Shown here piece after piece: positions 13,349 through 22,168 of a DNA stretch of 64,000 nt; positions within the stretch are counted from its first letter, which is position 1, and the number at the start of each line of letters is the position of its first letter. Source of the stretch: Ramlibacter lithotrophicus (GTDB taxonomy: Bacteria; Pseudomonadota; Gammaproteobacteria; Burkholderiales; Burkholderiaceae_C); NCBI RefSeq assembly GCF_012184415.1, contig NZ_VTOX01000011.1, positions 1-64,000 of the forward strand. The letters are read 5' to 3'. A program made the translations under genes and the position numbers. The notes below the pieces were generated by a model. That model was not told where the DNA came from. It saw only the letters and a program-made list of their open reading frames with translations, and did no database searches.

Positions 13349-14101
13349 ATGGTCTTGGAGCAGGTTCTGTTGGTCACGGGTGGCAGCCGCGGCATCGGCG
13401 CGGCCACCGCCCTTCTCGCGGCGGCCCAGGGCCATGCCGTGGCGGTCAATTTCGTCGGGCGAGCGGACGCGGCCGCTCAGGTGGTGCGGCGCATCGAGGC
13501 GGCGGGCGGGCGCGCCATCGCCGTGCAGGGCGACGTCGCCAGCGAGGCCGACGTCCTGCGGATGTTCGCCGAAGTGGACGCGCGCCTCGGCCGCCTCACG
13601 GCCCTCGTCAACAACGCCGGCGTCGTCGATGTGAGCGCCCGCGTCGAGGACATGAGCGCCGCCCGGCTCAAGCGCATGTTCGACATCAACGTGATCGGCA
13701 CCATGCTCTGCGCCCGCGAGGCGGTCAAGCGCATGAGCAAACGCCACGGCGGCAGCGGCGGCGCGATCGTGAATGTCTCCAGCGCCGCGTCGCGGCTGGG
13801 GTCGCCGGGCCAGTACGTCGACTACGCCGCCGCCAAAGGCGCGGTGGATGCCTTCACCGTCGGCCTCGCCAAGGAAGTCGCTGCCGACGGCATCCGCGTC
13901 AACGCGGTGCGACCGGGACTGATAGACACCGAGATCCATGCGTCCGGCGGGCTGCCCGATCGCGTGCGCGACCTGGCGCACCAGGTGCCGATGGGGCGCG
14001 GCGGGACGGCCGAGGAAGTGGCCCAGGCGATCGTCTGGCTGCTGTCGCCGCAGGCGAGCTACACCACCATGTCGATGCTCGAAGTATCGGGAGGCCGTTG
14101 A
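13349..14101 (+). CDS. SDR family oxidoreductase
   Basis: A short-chain dehydrogenase of about 250 residues with the Rossmann motif TGGSRGIG, NNAGV, catalytic Ser in NVSSAAS, and YAAAK (Y-x-x-x-K). The sequence resembles FabG-type and glucose/ribitol-like oxidoreductases; the substrate is unknown. The start is uncertain: the ATG at 13349 directly abuts the AGGAG motif, whereas a TTG at 13355 has ideal spacing (six bases), and a TTG at 13340 is also in frame. The stop overlaps the start of the MaoC-family gene by one base (TGATG). An SDR plus a hydratase suggests an acyl-CoA pathway. Confidence 0.9.
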   Translation: MVLEQVLLVTGGSRGIGAATALLAAAQGHAVAVNFVGRADAAAQVVRRIEAAGGRAIAVQGDVASEADVLRMFAEVDARLGRLTALVNNAGVVDVSARVEDMSAARLKRMFDINVIGTMLCAREAVKRMSKRHGGSGGAIVNVSSAASRLGSPGQYVDYAAAKGAVDAFTVGLAKEVAADGIRVNAVRPGLIDTEIHASGGLPDRVRDLAHQVPMGRGGTAEEVAQAIVWLLSPQASYTTMSMLEVSGGR

Positions 14102-14604
14102 TGGCGGACATCAGGCACTACTGGGAAGACCTCGCCGCCGGTTCCACTCGCGACCTCGGCACCGTGACGCTCACGGCGCAGGAGATCAAGGACTTCGCGC
14201 GCCAGTTCGATCCGCAGCCGTTCCACCTCGACGAAGAGGCGGGCCGGCGTTCGATCTTCGGCGGCCTGTGCGCCAGCGGCTGGCACACCTGCTCGCTTGC
14301 GATGCGGCTGACGGTGGAGAACTTCCTGCGCGAGTCCTCCAGCATGGGCTCGCCGGGACTGGAGAACCTGAAGTGGCTCAAGCCCGTCTATCCGGGCGAC
14401 ACGCTGCGCCTGCAGCACGTGATCCTGGAGTCGCGGCCGCTGCGCACCCGGCCGGACGTCGGCCTGGTGCGTTCGCGGTGGGAGATGTCCAACCAGCGCG
14501 GCGAACCGGTGATGCAGATGGAAGGCTACGGCATGTTCCGCCGGCGGCATCCCGCCGCGGCGGACGAGATGGACCGCTCCGAAACGAACGGGGACAAGGA
14601 CTGA
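14101..14604 (+). CDS. MaoC family dehydratase
   Basis: A 167-residue hot-dog-fold protein of the MaoC/(R)-hydratase family. The segment DFARQFDPQPFHLDEEAG carries the catalytic Asp and His of the R-specific enoyl-CoA hydratase motif, and FGGLCASGWHT follows as expected. These enzymes hydrate or dehydrate acyl-CoAs. It overlaps the upstream SDR gene by one base and is followed one base later by the MarC gene, so all three are probably co-transcribed. The C-terminal 15 residues are a charged tail (DEMDRSETNGDKD). Confidence 0.9.
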   Translation: MADIRHYWEDLAAGSTRDLGTVTLTAQEIKDFARQFDPQPFHLDEEAGRRSIFGGLCASGWHTCSLAMRLTVENFLRESSSMGSPGLENLKWLKPVYPGDTLRLQHVILESRPLRTRPDVGLVRSRWEMSNQRGEPVMQMEGYGMFRRRHPAAADEMDRSETNGDKD

Positions 14605-14605
14605 C

Positions 14606-15238
14606 GTGGACTTCAAGCCGCTGGTGACCCTGCTCGCGATCGTCAATCCGCTGGCGATCGTTCCCTTCTTCATCCACTACACGCAGGGCTTCACGCTGGA
14701 GCAGCGGCGCCGCACGGTGACAACCGCGGCGATCACGGCCTTTCTCGTCATCGCCGCCAGCGCGCTGCTGGGGCTGCGAATCCTCGAGTTCTTCGGCATC
14801 TCGCTCGCGAGCTTCCAGGTCGGCGGCGGCATGCTGCTGCTGATCAGCTCGCTGAACATGCTCAACGCGCAGCCGGCCGAGGCCAAGCCGAACAGCCATG
14901 AACTCGAGGACGGCGCGCAGAAGGCAGCGATGGGCGCGAGCATCGCCGTGGTGCCGCTGACGATTCCGCTGCTGACGGGCCCCGCGACGATCTCCACCGT
15001 GGTGATCTATGCCGACCAGGCGCGGACCTGGCTGCAGCTCGTGGCGCTGGTGGGGTATGGCGTGGTGATCGGCGTCGCGACCTGGCTGGCGCTGGCCCTG
15101 GCGTACCCGATCTCCCGCGTGCTTGGACGCACCGGCATCAACGTCATGACCCGCCTGATGGGACTGATCCTGGCGGCGCTGGCCGTGGAAGTGATGGCGC
15201 TGGGGCTGCTGAAGCTGTTTCCGTCGCTGGGCAGGTGA
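14606..15238 (+). CDS. MarC family integral membrane protein
   Basis: A 210-residue inner-membrane protein with about six hydrophobic segments and the MarC/UPF0056 hallmarks: IVNPLAIVPFFIHYT at the N-terminus, GGGMLLLISSLNML near residue 75, and the conserved PLTIPLLTGPATISTVV near 118. MarC proteins were once linked to multiple antibiotic resistance, but their transport function is unknown. The GTG start lies one base after the MaoC stop. It is convergent with the cyclic-nucleotide-binding gene. Confidence 0.9.
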   Translation: MDFKPLVTLLAIVNPLAIVPFFIHYTQGFTLEQRRRTVTTAAITAFLVIAASALLGLRILEFFGISLASFQVGGGMLLLISSLNMLNAQPAEAKPNSHELEDGAQKAAMGASIAVVPLTIPLLTGPATISTVVIYADQARTWLQLVALVGYGVVIGVATWLALALAYPISRVLGRTGINVMTRLMGLILAALAVEVMALGLLKLFPSLGR

Positions 15239-15247
15239 GGCGAGGGC

Positions 15248-15814
15248 TTACGCCGGCCCCGTCTTGCGCAGGATCTTCACCAGCTGGTTGCTGGTGTTGC
15301 GCAGGCGCTGCGCCAGCTGCTGCGTGAGCTTGACCAGCAGCTTGGCGCCCAGCGCCGGATGCGAGTTGATCAGGCGGGTGACGGAGGGCCGAGTGAGTAC
15401 CGCGGCCTCCACCTCGCTCAGCGCCCAGACGCTCGCGTAGCGCGGCTCGCCGTCGAGCATCGACATCTCGCCGATCACGGCGCCTTGGCGCAAGACCGCG
15501 AGGCGCGTGGTGTCGCCCGGCTCCTGGCTGTCCATTTCCGCGCCCACCTTGCGCTTGCCGATGTCGACGGTGCCGTGCAGCAGGATCATCATCCAGTCGC
15601 TCGCCTCGCCTTCCGCGATCAGGATCTGGCCGGGCTGCGCGCCGATCCGCAACATGTGCGCGCCCAGCAGTTCCGCTTCCGCCGGAGTGAAGTCGCGCAA
15701 CAGCGCCGATTCGGCGAGCAGCTCGGTACGGTGCGACAGGTGATCGCACGGCCCGAGCAGTTGCAGCCCGCGCTCGCGCAGTTGCTGCTCGATCACCTGG
15801 TTCGCGGTGGGCAC
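15248..15814 (-). CDS. Cyclic nucleotide-binding domain protein without a DNA-binding domain
   Basis: A 188-residue protein that is essentially one cNMP-binding (CAP-type) domain with flanking helices. The beta-roll is visible from FTPAEAELLGAHM to the phosphate-binding cassette GEMSMLDGEPRYASV. A helical segment follows with a stretch rich in Leu/Gln (KLLVKLTQQLAQRLRNTSNQL). There is no helix-turn-helix, so it is not a Crp-type regulator. The gene starts 10 bases after the stop of the Mla-like lipoprotein gene on the same strand, so it is probably the last gene of that operon and may regulate lipid transport. That role is inference. Confidence 0.85.
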   Translation of the reverse strand: MPTANQVIEQQLRERGLQLLGPCDHLSHRTELLAESALLRDFTPAEAELLGAHMLRIGAQPGQILIAEGEASDWMMILLHGTVDIGKRKVGAEMDSQEPGDTTRLAVLRQGAVIGEMSMLDGEPRYASVWALSEVEAAVLTRPSVTRLINSHPALGAKLLVKLTQQLAQRLRNTSNQLVKILRKTGPA

Positions 15815-15824
15815 GGCCGGTGCC

Positions 15825-16466
15825 TCAAGGCTGCTGGTGCAGCCACTGCGCGATCTCCTGCGCCGCGGCGTCGGTCGCGGCCGCGAGTGCGCGCACCCCG
15901 CCCGCCGCGTCGGGACTCGGCGCGGGCCGGCGCAACGACACGCTGCGCTGCCCCAGCAGGCGTTCGCCGGCCGGCGTGTTCTCGGTCAGGGTGGCGCGCA
16001 CCCGGATGAGTCCCCAGCTTTCGCGCGGCGTCTCGAACCAGTGCGAGAACTCCTCCAGCTGCAGCCGCAGCACGCGCGGCATTCTGCCGTCGGTGCGGGC
16101 AAGGGCCGAACTCTCGCCGGCGTCGAGCACCGGCCGCTCGCGCGAGAGCAGTTCGCGCAGCCGCTGCCGGATCAGTTGCGGCGGCGGCGCCGACCAGCGC
16201 GCCTGGGCGTAAGGAAGCAGCTGGTTTCCGTCGGCATATCCCAGGCGGTACAGCAGCGCCGAACCGTCCCACGCGCTCGACGTCTCGATCTCGGCCAGGA
16301 TCAGGGGCGCGAGCGGCGGCAGCGCCGCGGCCGGCGCCGGCGCGACCGGACCCGGACCGAAGTCGTACCGGGTCGCCCGCCCGGGCTTGTCGGGGATGAC
16401 CGAGCAGCCCGCCAGCGCGAGCACGGCGCAGGCGGACACGAGGAGCGAGCGCAACGTCGATTTCAT
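15825..16466 (-). CDS. ABC-type transport auxiliary lipoprotein (PqiC-like)
   Basis: A 213-residue lipoprotein. The signal peptide ends in the lipobox LALAGC, so the mature protein is anchored in the outer or inner membrane facing the periplasm. The body matches the ABC_trans_aux/PqiC type (RYDFGPGP near the start, LPYAQARWSAPPPQLIRQRLRE in the middle). By analogy with PqiC it accompanies an MCE-domain lipid transporter. The ATG at 16466 overlaps the stop of the MCE gene by four bases. It is followed 10 bases later by the cNMP-binding protein. Confidence 0.85.
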   Translation of the reverse strand: MKSTLRSLLVSACAVLALAGCSVIPDKPGRATRYDFGPGPVAPAPAAALPPLAPLILAEIETSSAWDGSALLYRLGYADGNQLLPYAQARWSAPPPQLIRQRLRELLSRERPVLDAGESSALARTDGRMPRVLRLQLEEFSHWFETPRESWGLIRVRATLTENTPAGERLLGQRSVSLRRPAPSPDAAGGVRALAAATDAAAQEIAQWLHQQP

Positions 16467-17419
16467 CGGGCGGCCCCCGGCGTGGTGAAGCCCGGCTCGC
16501 CCGGACCCGGCGGCACCGGCCCGGTGCCGTACAGCAGCGACTGCGGGTTGTCGCCGATCTGGTTGGCCGTGCGTCCGAGCTGGCGCACGGCGCGCGAGGT
16601 TTCCTCGGTGACGCGGTTGATGCGCGGCAGCGTCGACGCGTTGAACGCGTCGGCCGCGTGCGACAGCGCCGCGGTGCCTTCGGCCAGCCGGTCGATCGGG
16701 CCGTCCTGCGCGTTGAGGCGGCTGGCCGTCTGGCGGAACTCCGCCGCCGTGCGGCCGATCTCGTCGGCGCTCCGCTCGAACGACTTCATGGTCCTGGCCG
16801 CCTCGGTCAGCACCGGATCGACCCGCTGCGCCACGGTCTGGTCGAGCCGCTTGACGAGCTGGTTCGCGCTCACGGCGGCCGAGTCCAGGTTCTCCAGCGT
16901 AGAGGCGAACCGCTTCTGGTTCGGCTCGCCCAGCAGCTGGTTCATGCGCTTCGTCGTCTCCTCCACCTGCTCCAGGATCACCTCGCCGCGTTTTTCGAGC
17001 TTGGCCAGGAACCCGGGCTGCAGCGGAATGCGCGGCGGATTCTCGTCGTCGGGCGGCAGCCGCGGCGCCGGCTTGCCGCTGTCGTCGAGTTGCACGAAGG
17101 CCAGTCCGGTGACGCCCTGGAAGCTCAGGGCGGCGAAGGTTTCGCGGGTGACGGGCGCTTCCTCGTCGATCTCGAGCTGCACCAGCACGTTCCCCTGGAC
17201 CTTCGGGTCGAAGGCGATCGACGACACCTTGCCGACGTCGACGCCGCGGTAGCGCACCGGCGCCTGTTCCTGCAGGCCGGTGATGGACTCGCGCGTCGAG
17301 ATCTCGTAGACATGGCGCACGCCGGTCTCGCGCGTCAACCAGGCGGCCAGCGCGATCAGCAGCACGGTGACCGCCACCACGAAGATGCCGGCGGCGAGGG
17401 CATGGGCTTTGTTTTCCAT
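16463..17419 (-). CDS. MCE/MlaD-domain protein of a phospholipid transporter
   Basis: A 318-residue protein with one N-terminal transmembrane anchor (residues 8-28) and a single MCE domain (about residues 38-115; PVRYRGVDVGKVSSIAF is typical). A long, mostly helical periplasmic tail follows, with residues 150-290 likely coiled coil. MCE proteins form hexameric rings that move lipids between the membranes. It lies downstream of the ATPase and permease genes in the order permease-ATPase-MCE-lipoprotein. The tail is much longer than in E. coli MlaD (about 180 residues in total) and is closer to the long-tailed type. It ends in a Pro/Gly-rich stretch. Confidence 0.88.
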   Translation of the reverse strand: MENKAHALAAGIFVVAVTVLLIALAAWLTRETGVRHVYEISTRESITGLQEQAPVRYRGVDVGKVSSIAFDPKVQGNVLVQLEIDEEAPVTRETFAALSFQGVTGLAFVQLDDSGKPAPRLPPDDENPPRIPLQPGFLAKLEKRGEVILEQVEETTKRMNQLLGEPNQKRFASTLENLDSAAVSANQLVKRLDQTVAQRVDPVLTEAARTMKSFERSADEIGRTAAEFRQTASRLNAQDGPIDRLAEGTAALSHAADAFNASTLPRINRVTEETSRAVRQLGRTANQIGDNPQSLLYGTGPVPPGPGEPGFTTPGAAR

Positions 17420-17439
17420 GAATGGCCCTTTCTTGAAAT

Positions 17440-18252
17440 CTAGACGGCAAACGGGTATTCGCGCAGCAGCTCCATCGCGCGCTGCCCGCGCTCGCCCAGA
17501 AAGAAGTCGTGGATGAATGGATGCTGGAAGGCGATCACTTCCTTGGGCGGGCCGGTCACGATGACGCGGCGGTCCGCCAGCACGGCGATCCGCGTCGACA
17601 GTTCGAACAGCGTGTCGAGGTCGTGCGTGACCATCACCACCGTGAGCGCCAGGTCGCGATGCAGCGAACGCAGCAGCGTGACGAAGCCGTCGGAGCTTTC
17701 CGGGTCGAGCCCGGCGGTGGGTTCGTCCAGCAGCAGCAGCGGCGGGTCCATCACGAGCGCGCGCGCCAGGGCCGCGCGCTTGATCATGCCCCCCGACAGG
17801 TCGGAAGGCATCTTGTCGGCGTCCTCGGGCTTGAGGCCCACCATCTGCAGTTTCACCATGGCCGCCTCGCGCACGAGCGCCGCCGGCAGCGTCTTGAGTT
17901 CGCGCAGCGGGAACGCGATGTTCTCCAGGACGCTGAAGGCCGAGAACAGCGCGCCGTGCTGGAACAGCATGCCGATGCGGCTGGCGGCGCCGGCCTTGCC
18001 GATCTCAGACACCGGCTGCCCGAGCACGCTGATCTTGCCCCTGGCGGGCTGCTCCAGTCCGAGCATCTGGCGCAGCAGCACTGTCTTGCCGGTGCCCGAG
18101 CCGCCGACGATCGACAGCACCTCCCCCGGCCAGACGGCAAGGTCCAGGTTCTCGTGCACGACGAAGCGCTTCTCGGGCGTGGTGAAAACGCTGGAGAGCC
18201 CGCGGATGTCGACCACGGGTTCCGGCGCGGACGGCGGGACGCTGGCGTCCAT
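17440..18252 (-). CDS. ABC transporter ATP-binding protein (MlaF-like)
   Basis: A 270-residue ABC ATPase. Walker A is GGSGTGKT, the Q-loop is LFQHGALF, the signature is LSGGMIKRAALARA (the non-canonical SGGM form typical of MlaF), Walker B is LLLLDEPTAGLDP, and the switch His is in MVTHDLDT. It powers the MlaE-type permease encoded just upstream, whose stop overlaps its start by one base. The start at 18252 was chosen because the open frame extends far upstream only as an overlapping shadow. Confidence 0.92.
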   Translation of the reverse strand: MDASVPPSAPEPVVDIRGLSSVFTTPEKRFVVHENLDLAVWPGEVLSIVGGSGTGKTVLLRQMLGLEQPARGKISVLGQPVSEIGKAGAASRIGMLFQHGALFSAFSVLENIAFPLRELKTLPAALVREAAMVKLQMVGLKPEDADKMPSDLSGGMIKRAALARALVMDPPLLLLDEPTAGLDPESSDGFVTLLRSLHRDLALTVVMVTHDLDTLFELSTRIAVLADRRVIVTGPPKEVIAFQHPFIHDFFLGERGQRAMELLREYPFAV

Positions 18253-19361
18253 CAGATCCCCACGTCCTTGAACAGCACCGCAAAGAGCGCGTCCACCAGG
18301 ATCACCACCGTGATCGACGCGACCACCGACGCCGTCGTGCCTTCGCCGAGACTTTGCGTGTTGGGCTTCACGCGCAGGCCGAAGTGGCATCCGACGAGGG
18401 CGATCAGCAGCCCGAAGACCACCGACTTGGCACTGGCCAGGGTGAGGTTGTCGACGTGCACCGCCTCGGGCAGCGCGCTCATGAAGAACGCCGGTGTGAT
18501 GCCGAGCGACACGTCGGCGGCGATCATCCCGCCGCCCAGCGCCCAGGTCGTCGTCCAGACGCTGATCAGCGGCATCGCCACGGCCAGCGCCAGGGCACGG
18601 GGCAGCACCAGCCGGAAACCGTGCGAGATGCCCATCACGCTCATGGCGTCCAGTTCGTCGGTCACCCGCATCACGCCGATCTGCGCGGTGATGGCGGAGC
18701 CGGAGCGGCCGGCGATGAGGATGGCGGCCAGCATCGGCCCGAGTTCGCGGATGACGGCGATGCCCAGGATGTTGACGATGTAGGCGTCGGCGCCGAACTG
18801 CCGCAGTTGCTGCGACGTGAGATAGGCCAGCACAACGCCGATCAGGAACCCGACCAGGGCCGTGATCGGCAGGGCCGTCCCGCCGATGCGGTAGAGGTGC
18901 CCCGAGAAATCGCGCCACGGACCGGTGTGCGGCAGGCCGGCCAGCCGCAGCAGGTTGAGCGCGAGTTCGCCGATCAGCTGGACGAACCCGCGCACGTGGT
19001 TCACCACCCGCAGCACCGCTTCGCCCAGGCCGAGCCAGGCACGGCGCCAGCTGCGGCGCGGCCGGGGGGGCCGCGCCCCGGTGAACCGAGCCACCCGCTC
19101 GAGCACCGCACGCTGGGTAGGGAGCGCCTCCAGGTCGTCCGGCCAGCGCCGCCCCCACCGGTCCCACAACCACTGGGCGCCGACATGGTCCAGGCGCTCG
19201 GCTCGGCTCAGGTCCCAACCGCCGGCCGGCCCGAGGCTGCGCTCGAGCGACCGCAGCAACCGGGGCCGGGCGAACTGCGCCGCCGTCCATTGGCCGAGAA
19301 CCAGCAACCGGCCCCCTTCGCTCGCGGGTTGTCGTTCGATGCGGGGGGTGGGGTCCGGCAC
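18252..19361 (-). CDS. ABC transporter permease (MlaE-like) with N-terminal STAS-like domain
   Basis: A 369-residue permease. The C-terminal 250 residues are an MlaE-type domain with five or six membrane segments and the conserved IVNILGIAVIRELGPMLAAI, AGRSGSAITAQIGVM and DELDAMSVMGI. The N-terminal 110 residues are soluble and look like a degenerate STAS domain (LLVLGQWTAAQFARPRL..., DLSRAERLDHVGAQWL). STAS function in lipid transport is usually carried by the separate MlaB protein, so here it appears fused. It is the first gene of the operon with the ATPase, MCE protein, lipoprotein and cNMP-binding protein. Confidence 0.88.
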   Translation of the reverse strand: MPDPTPRIERQPASEGGRLLVLGQWTAAQFARPRLLRSLERSLGPAGGWDLSRAERLDHVGAQWLWDRWGRRWPDDLEALPTQRAVLERVARFTGARPPRPRRSWRRAWLGLGEAVLRVVNHVRGFVQLIGELALNLLRLAGLPHTGPWRDFSGHLYRIGGTALPITALVGFLIGVVLAYLTSQQLRQFGADAYIVNILGIAVIRELGPMLAAILIAGRSGSAITAQIGVMRVTDELDAMSVMGISHGFRLVLPRALALAVAMPLISVWTTTWALGGGMIAADVSLGITPAFFMSALPEAVHVDNLTLASAKSVVFGLLIALVGCHFGLRVKPNTQSLGEGTTASVVASITVVILVDALFAVLFKDVGI

Positions 19362-19430
19362 GACTGCATCCTAACGGCAGAGCCACGCCCCGCCTTGTAG
19401 GACTCGGCTGTCGGTTTGCCGGCCAGGCGA

Positions 19431-20372
19431 TCAACGGCCGGAAATCGGGAAGCCCTTGGCAAACACCGTCCGCAGATGGTCCACCAGGCATTGCGCCGCG
19501 CGCGGGACCTGCGGCGACCAGGGCCGGATCGCGTAGATGCCGTCGCCGAAGAATCCGAGCGGCCGCCAGCCCGGCAGCACCGGCACCAGCTCCCGCGGTC
19601 CCAGGTGTCCCGCCGCGCTGAAGTCGGGCAGCAGGCCGATGCCCAGGCCGCCCAGCACGGCCTCGCGCAGCACCTCGCTGTTGTTGGCGCGCAGGGGCCC
19701 GTCGACGGCGACCACCACCCGCTCGGCCTTGCGGCTGCTGCCGCGCTCGAACGACCAGCTCTGGCGGCCGCCTTCGCGCAGGTAGGGCAGGCAGGCGTGC
19801 GCCGCCAGCTCCGACGGATGGGCCGGCTGGCCGCGCCGGCGCAGGTAGGCAGCACTGGCCACGAGCAGCGAGCGGGTCGGACACAGCAGCCAGGCCACGT
19901 GCGTTTCCGGCGGCGACTGGGTGTGCCGGATCGCCATGTCGAAGCCTTCCTGCGCCAGGTTCACGAAGCGGTCGGAGAGGTCCAGTTCCAGCCGGATCTC
20001 CGGGTATTGCAGCAGGAACGCGGGGAGCGTCGGCGCGATATGCTGGCGGCCCAGGGCCACCGGCGCCGTGAGCCTCAGCAATCCGCGCGGGCTGCCGGCC
20101 AGGTCGCGGATGCCGGCAAAGCTCTGCTCGATCCGCTCGAACGCGCCGCGCGTCTCGTCGGCCAGTTGCTGTCCCGCCTCGGTCAGCCCGACCGAGCGCG
20201 TCGTGCGCCGCACCAGCGGCACGCCGGCGGCGCGCTCCAGGTCCGCGATGCGGGTGCTCACAGACGCCTTGGAGATCCCCAGGCGCCGGGCGGCCTGGGT
20301 GTAGCTGCGCGTCTGCGCCAGCACGGTGAGCAGGTGCAGGTCGGCGAAGGCGGGCGACGGATCGGTTTTCAT
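19431..20372 (-). CDS. LysR family transcriptional regulator
   Basis: A 313-residue LysR-type regulator with an N-terminal winged HTH (residues 10-70; [22 protein letters not shown]) and a C-terminal effector domain ([17 protein letters not shown] onwards). The gene is divergent from methylmalonate-semialdehyde dehydrogenase, and a 24-bp palindrome lies directly upstream of its start codon, so it probably controls itself and the dehydrogenase gene. The CrgA/AaeR-like subgroup fits the [20 protein letters not shown] helix. The effector is unknown. Confidence 0.92.
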   Translation of the reverse strand: MKTDPSPAFADLHLLTVLAQTRSYTQAARRLGISKASVSTRIADLERAAGVPLVRRTTRSVGLTEAGQQLADETRGAFERIEQSFAGIRDLAGSPRGLLRLTAPVALGRQHIAPTLPAFLLQYPEIRLELDLSDRFVNLAQEGFDMAIRHTQSPPETHVAWLLCPTRSLLVASAAYLRRRGQPAHPSELAAHACLPYLREGGRQSWSFERGSSRKAERVVVAVDGPLRANNSEVLREAVLGGLGIGLLPDFSAAGHLGPRELVPVLPGWRPLGFFGDGIYAIRPWSPQVPRAAQCLVDHLRTVFAKGFPISGR

Positions 20373-20375
20373 CTG

Positions 20376-20399
20376 GATTGTTCATTTTGCCGAACAATC
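20376..20399. promoter_or_regulatory. Probable LysR operator
   Basis: A perfect 8-bp inverted repeat, GATTGTTC (20376-20383) and GAACAATC (20392-20399), with an 8-base spacer contains the T-N11-A core typical of LysR boxes. It lies three bases upstream of the LysR start codon and 72 bases upstream of the divergent dehydrogenase gene. The palindrome is seen directly; binding is inferred. Confidence 0.65.
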
Positions 20400-20470
20400 T
20401 GATCGGCAGGCGCGTATTTCCAAACCGCGCGCCGAGCCCTAGACTGGCCGGCATTGCCAAGGAACCCGCC

Positions 20471-22012
20471 ATGAACGCACCCGACAAGTCCCGTCCCGCC
20501 GCCGCGCTGTCTTCCATCGAGCACTGGATCGGCGGCCGCGTCGTCCCCGGCCAGAGCGGCCGCCGCGCCGACGTCTTCAATCCCGCGACCGGCCAGGTGA
20601 GCGGCCAGGTCGCCATGGCGAACGCCGGCGAAGTGGCTCAGGCCGTGGCCGCCGCGCAGGCCGCCTTCCCGGCCTGGGCCGACACGCCGCCGATCAGGCG
20701 CGCCCGCGTGATGTTCAAGTTCCTCGAACTGCTGAACAAGTACCGCGACGACCTGGCGCGCACCATCACCGCCGAACACGGCAAGGTCTTCACCGACGCC
20801 CAGGGCGAGGTGAGCCGCGGCATCGACATCGTCGAATTCGCCTGCGGCATTCCGCAACTGCTCAAGGGCGACTACACCGACCAGGTCTCCACCGGCATGG
20901 ACAACTGGACGATGCGCCAGCCGCTGGGCGTCGTCGCCGGCATCACGCCTTTCAACTTCCCGGTGATGGTGCCGATGTGGATGTTCCCGGTCGCGATCGC
21001 GGCCGGCAACGCCTTCGTGCTCAAGCCGAGCCCGCTCGACCCGAGCGCGTCGATCCGCATGGCCGAACTGCTGAAGGAGGCGGGCCTGCCCGACGGCGTG
21101 TTCAACGTGGTGCAGGGCGACAAGGAGTCGGTCGACGCGCTGCTGGAGCATCCCGACGTCAAGGCGGTTTCGTTCGTGGGCTCGACGCCGATCGCCCAGA
21201 AGATCTACGAGACCGGTGCCCGCCACGGCAAGCGCGTGCAGGCCCTGGGCGGGGCAAAGAACCACATGGTGGTGATGCCCGACGCCGACATGGACCAGGC
21301 CGTCGACGCCCTGATCGGCTCGGCCTTCGGCTCCGCCGGCGAGCGCTGCATGGCGATCTCGGTCGGCATCCTGGTCGGCGAGGCCGCCGACCGGATCATG
21401 GACAAGCTGGCCGAGCGCACCCGGTCGCTGAAGGTGAAGAACGGCACCGAACTCGACGCGGAGATGGGCCCCATCGTCAGCAGCGTCGCCCACCAGCGCA
21501 TCACCGGCTACATCGGCCAGGGCGAAACCGAAGGCGCGAAGCTGGTGGTGGACGGCCGCAAGTTCCAGGGTGCGGCGGCCGGCGCCGGCTGCGACAACGG
21601 CTTCTGGATCGGCGGCACGCTGTTCGACGATGTCAAGCCCGGCATGAAGATCTACCAGGAGGAGATCTTCGGCCCGGTGCTCGGCTGTGTCCGCGTGAAG
21701 GACCTGAAGGAAGCGGTGGACCTGATCAACGCGCACGAGTACGGCAACGGCGTGTCGTGCTTCACGCGCGACGGCAACGTGGCGCGCGAGTTCTCGCGCC
21801 GGGTGCAGGTGGGCATGGTCGGCATCAACGTGCCGATCCCGGTGCCCATGGCCTGGCACGGCTTCGGCGGCTGGAAGAAGAGCCTGTTCGGCGACATGCA
21901 TGCCTACGGCGAGGAAGGCGTTCGCTTCTACACGAAGCAGAAGTCGATCATGCAGCGCTGGCCGGAGAGCATCGGCAAGGGCGCCGAGTTCGTGATGCCT
22001 ACGGCGAAATAA
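20471..22012 (+). CDS. mmsA: CoA-acylating methylmalonate-semialdehyde dehydrogenase
   Basis: A 513-residue aldehyde dehydrogenase of the MMSDH type, which converts (methyl)malonate semialdehyde plus CoA and NAD+ to propionyl-CoA or acetyl-CoA in valine, inositol or beta-alanine catabolism. The catalytic Cys is in [14 protein letters not shown]. The segment [16 protein letters not shown] has Asn where other ALDHs have the catalytic Glu, which marks CoA-acylating members. NADP/NAD-binding segments ([28 protein letters not shown]) are intact. The start is at 20471; upstream in-frame codons lie in the operator region. No other valine genes are adjacent. Confidence 0.93.
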   Translation: MNAPDKSRPAAALSSIEHWIGGRVVPGQSGRRADVFNPATGQVSGQVAMANAGEVAQAVAAAQAAFPAWADTPPIRRARVMFKFLELLNKYRDDLARTITAEHGKVFTDAQGEVSRGIDIVEFACGIPQLLKGDYTDQVSTGMDNWTMRQPLGVVAGITPFNFPVMVPMWMFPVAIAAGNAFVLKPSPLDPSASIRMAELLKEAGLPDGVFNVVQGDKESVDALLEHPDVKAVSFVGSTPIAQKIYETGARHGKRVQALGGAKNHMVVMPDADMDQAVDALIGSAFGSAGERCMAISVGILVGEAADRIMDKLAERTRSLKVKNGTELDAEMGPIVSSVAHQRITGYIGQGETEGAKLVVDGRKFQGAAAGAGCDNGFWIGGTLFDDVKPGMKIYQEEIFGPVLGCVRVKDLKEAVDLINAHEYGNGVSCFTRDGNVAREFSRRVQVGMVGINVPIPVPMAWHGFGGWKKSLFGDMHAYGEEGVRFYTKQKSIMQRWPESIGKGAEFVMPTAK

Positions 22013-22030
22013 GCAGCGGCAGGACAGCCG

Positions 22031-22120
22031 GACGCAGAAGCCGCGAAAGTGACGCAGAAGCCGCAAAGAAAACCATGATGTGTTTTCCGCGGCTTCTGCG
22101 CAACTTCTGCGGCTTCTGCA
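22031..22120. repeat. Inverted-repeat element built from 20-nt tandem units, copy 2
   Basis: The left half contains two tandem 20-nt units (22031-22050 and 22051-22070), each starting GACGCAGAAGCCGC. After a loop of about 18 bases, the right half (about 22084-22119) has inverted copies of the same units (GCGGCTTCTGC at 22109-22119). The architecture matches the element at 246-352. It lies between the dehydrogenase and GMC oxidoreductase genes, within a possible shared transcript. Confidence 0.8.
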
Positions 22121-22168
22121 TTCTGGATGTTGAAACCGGACGCAATGTGAATGGCGCGAGGAGCCGAC

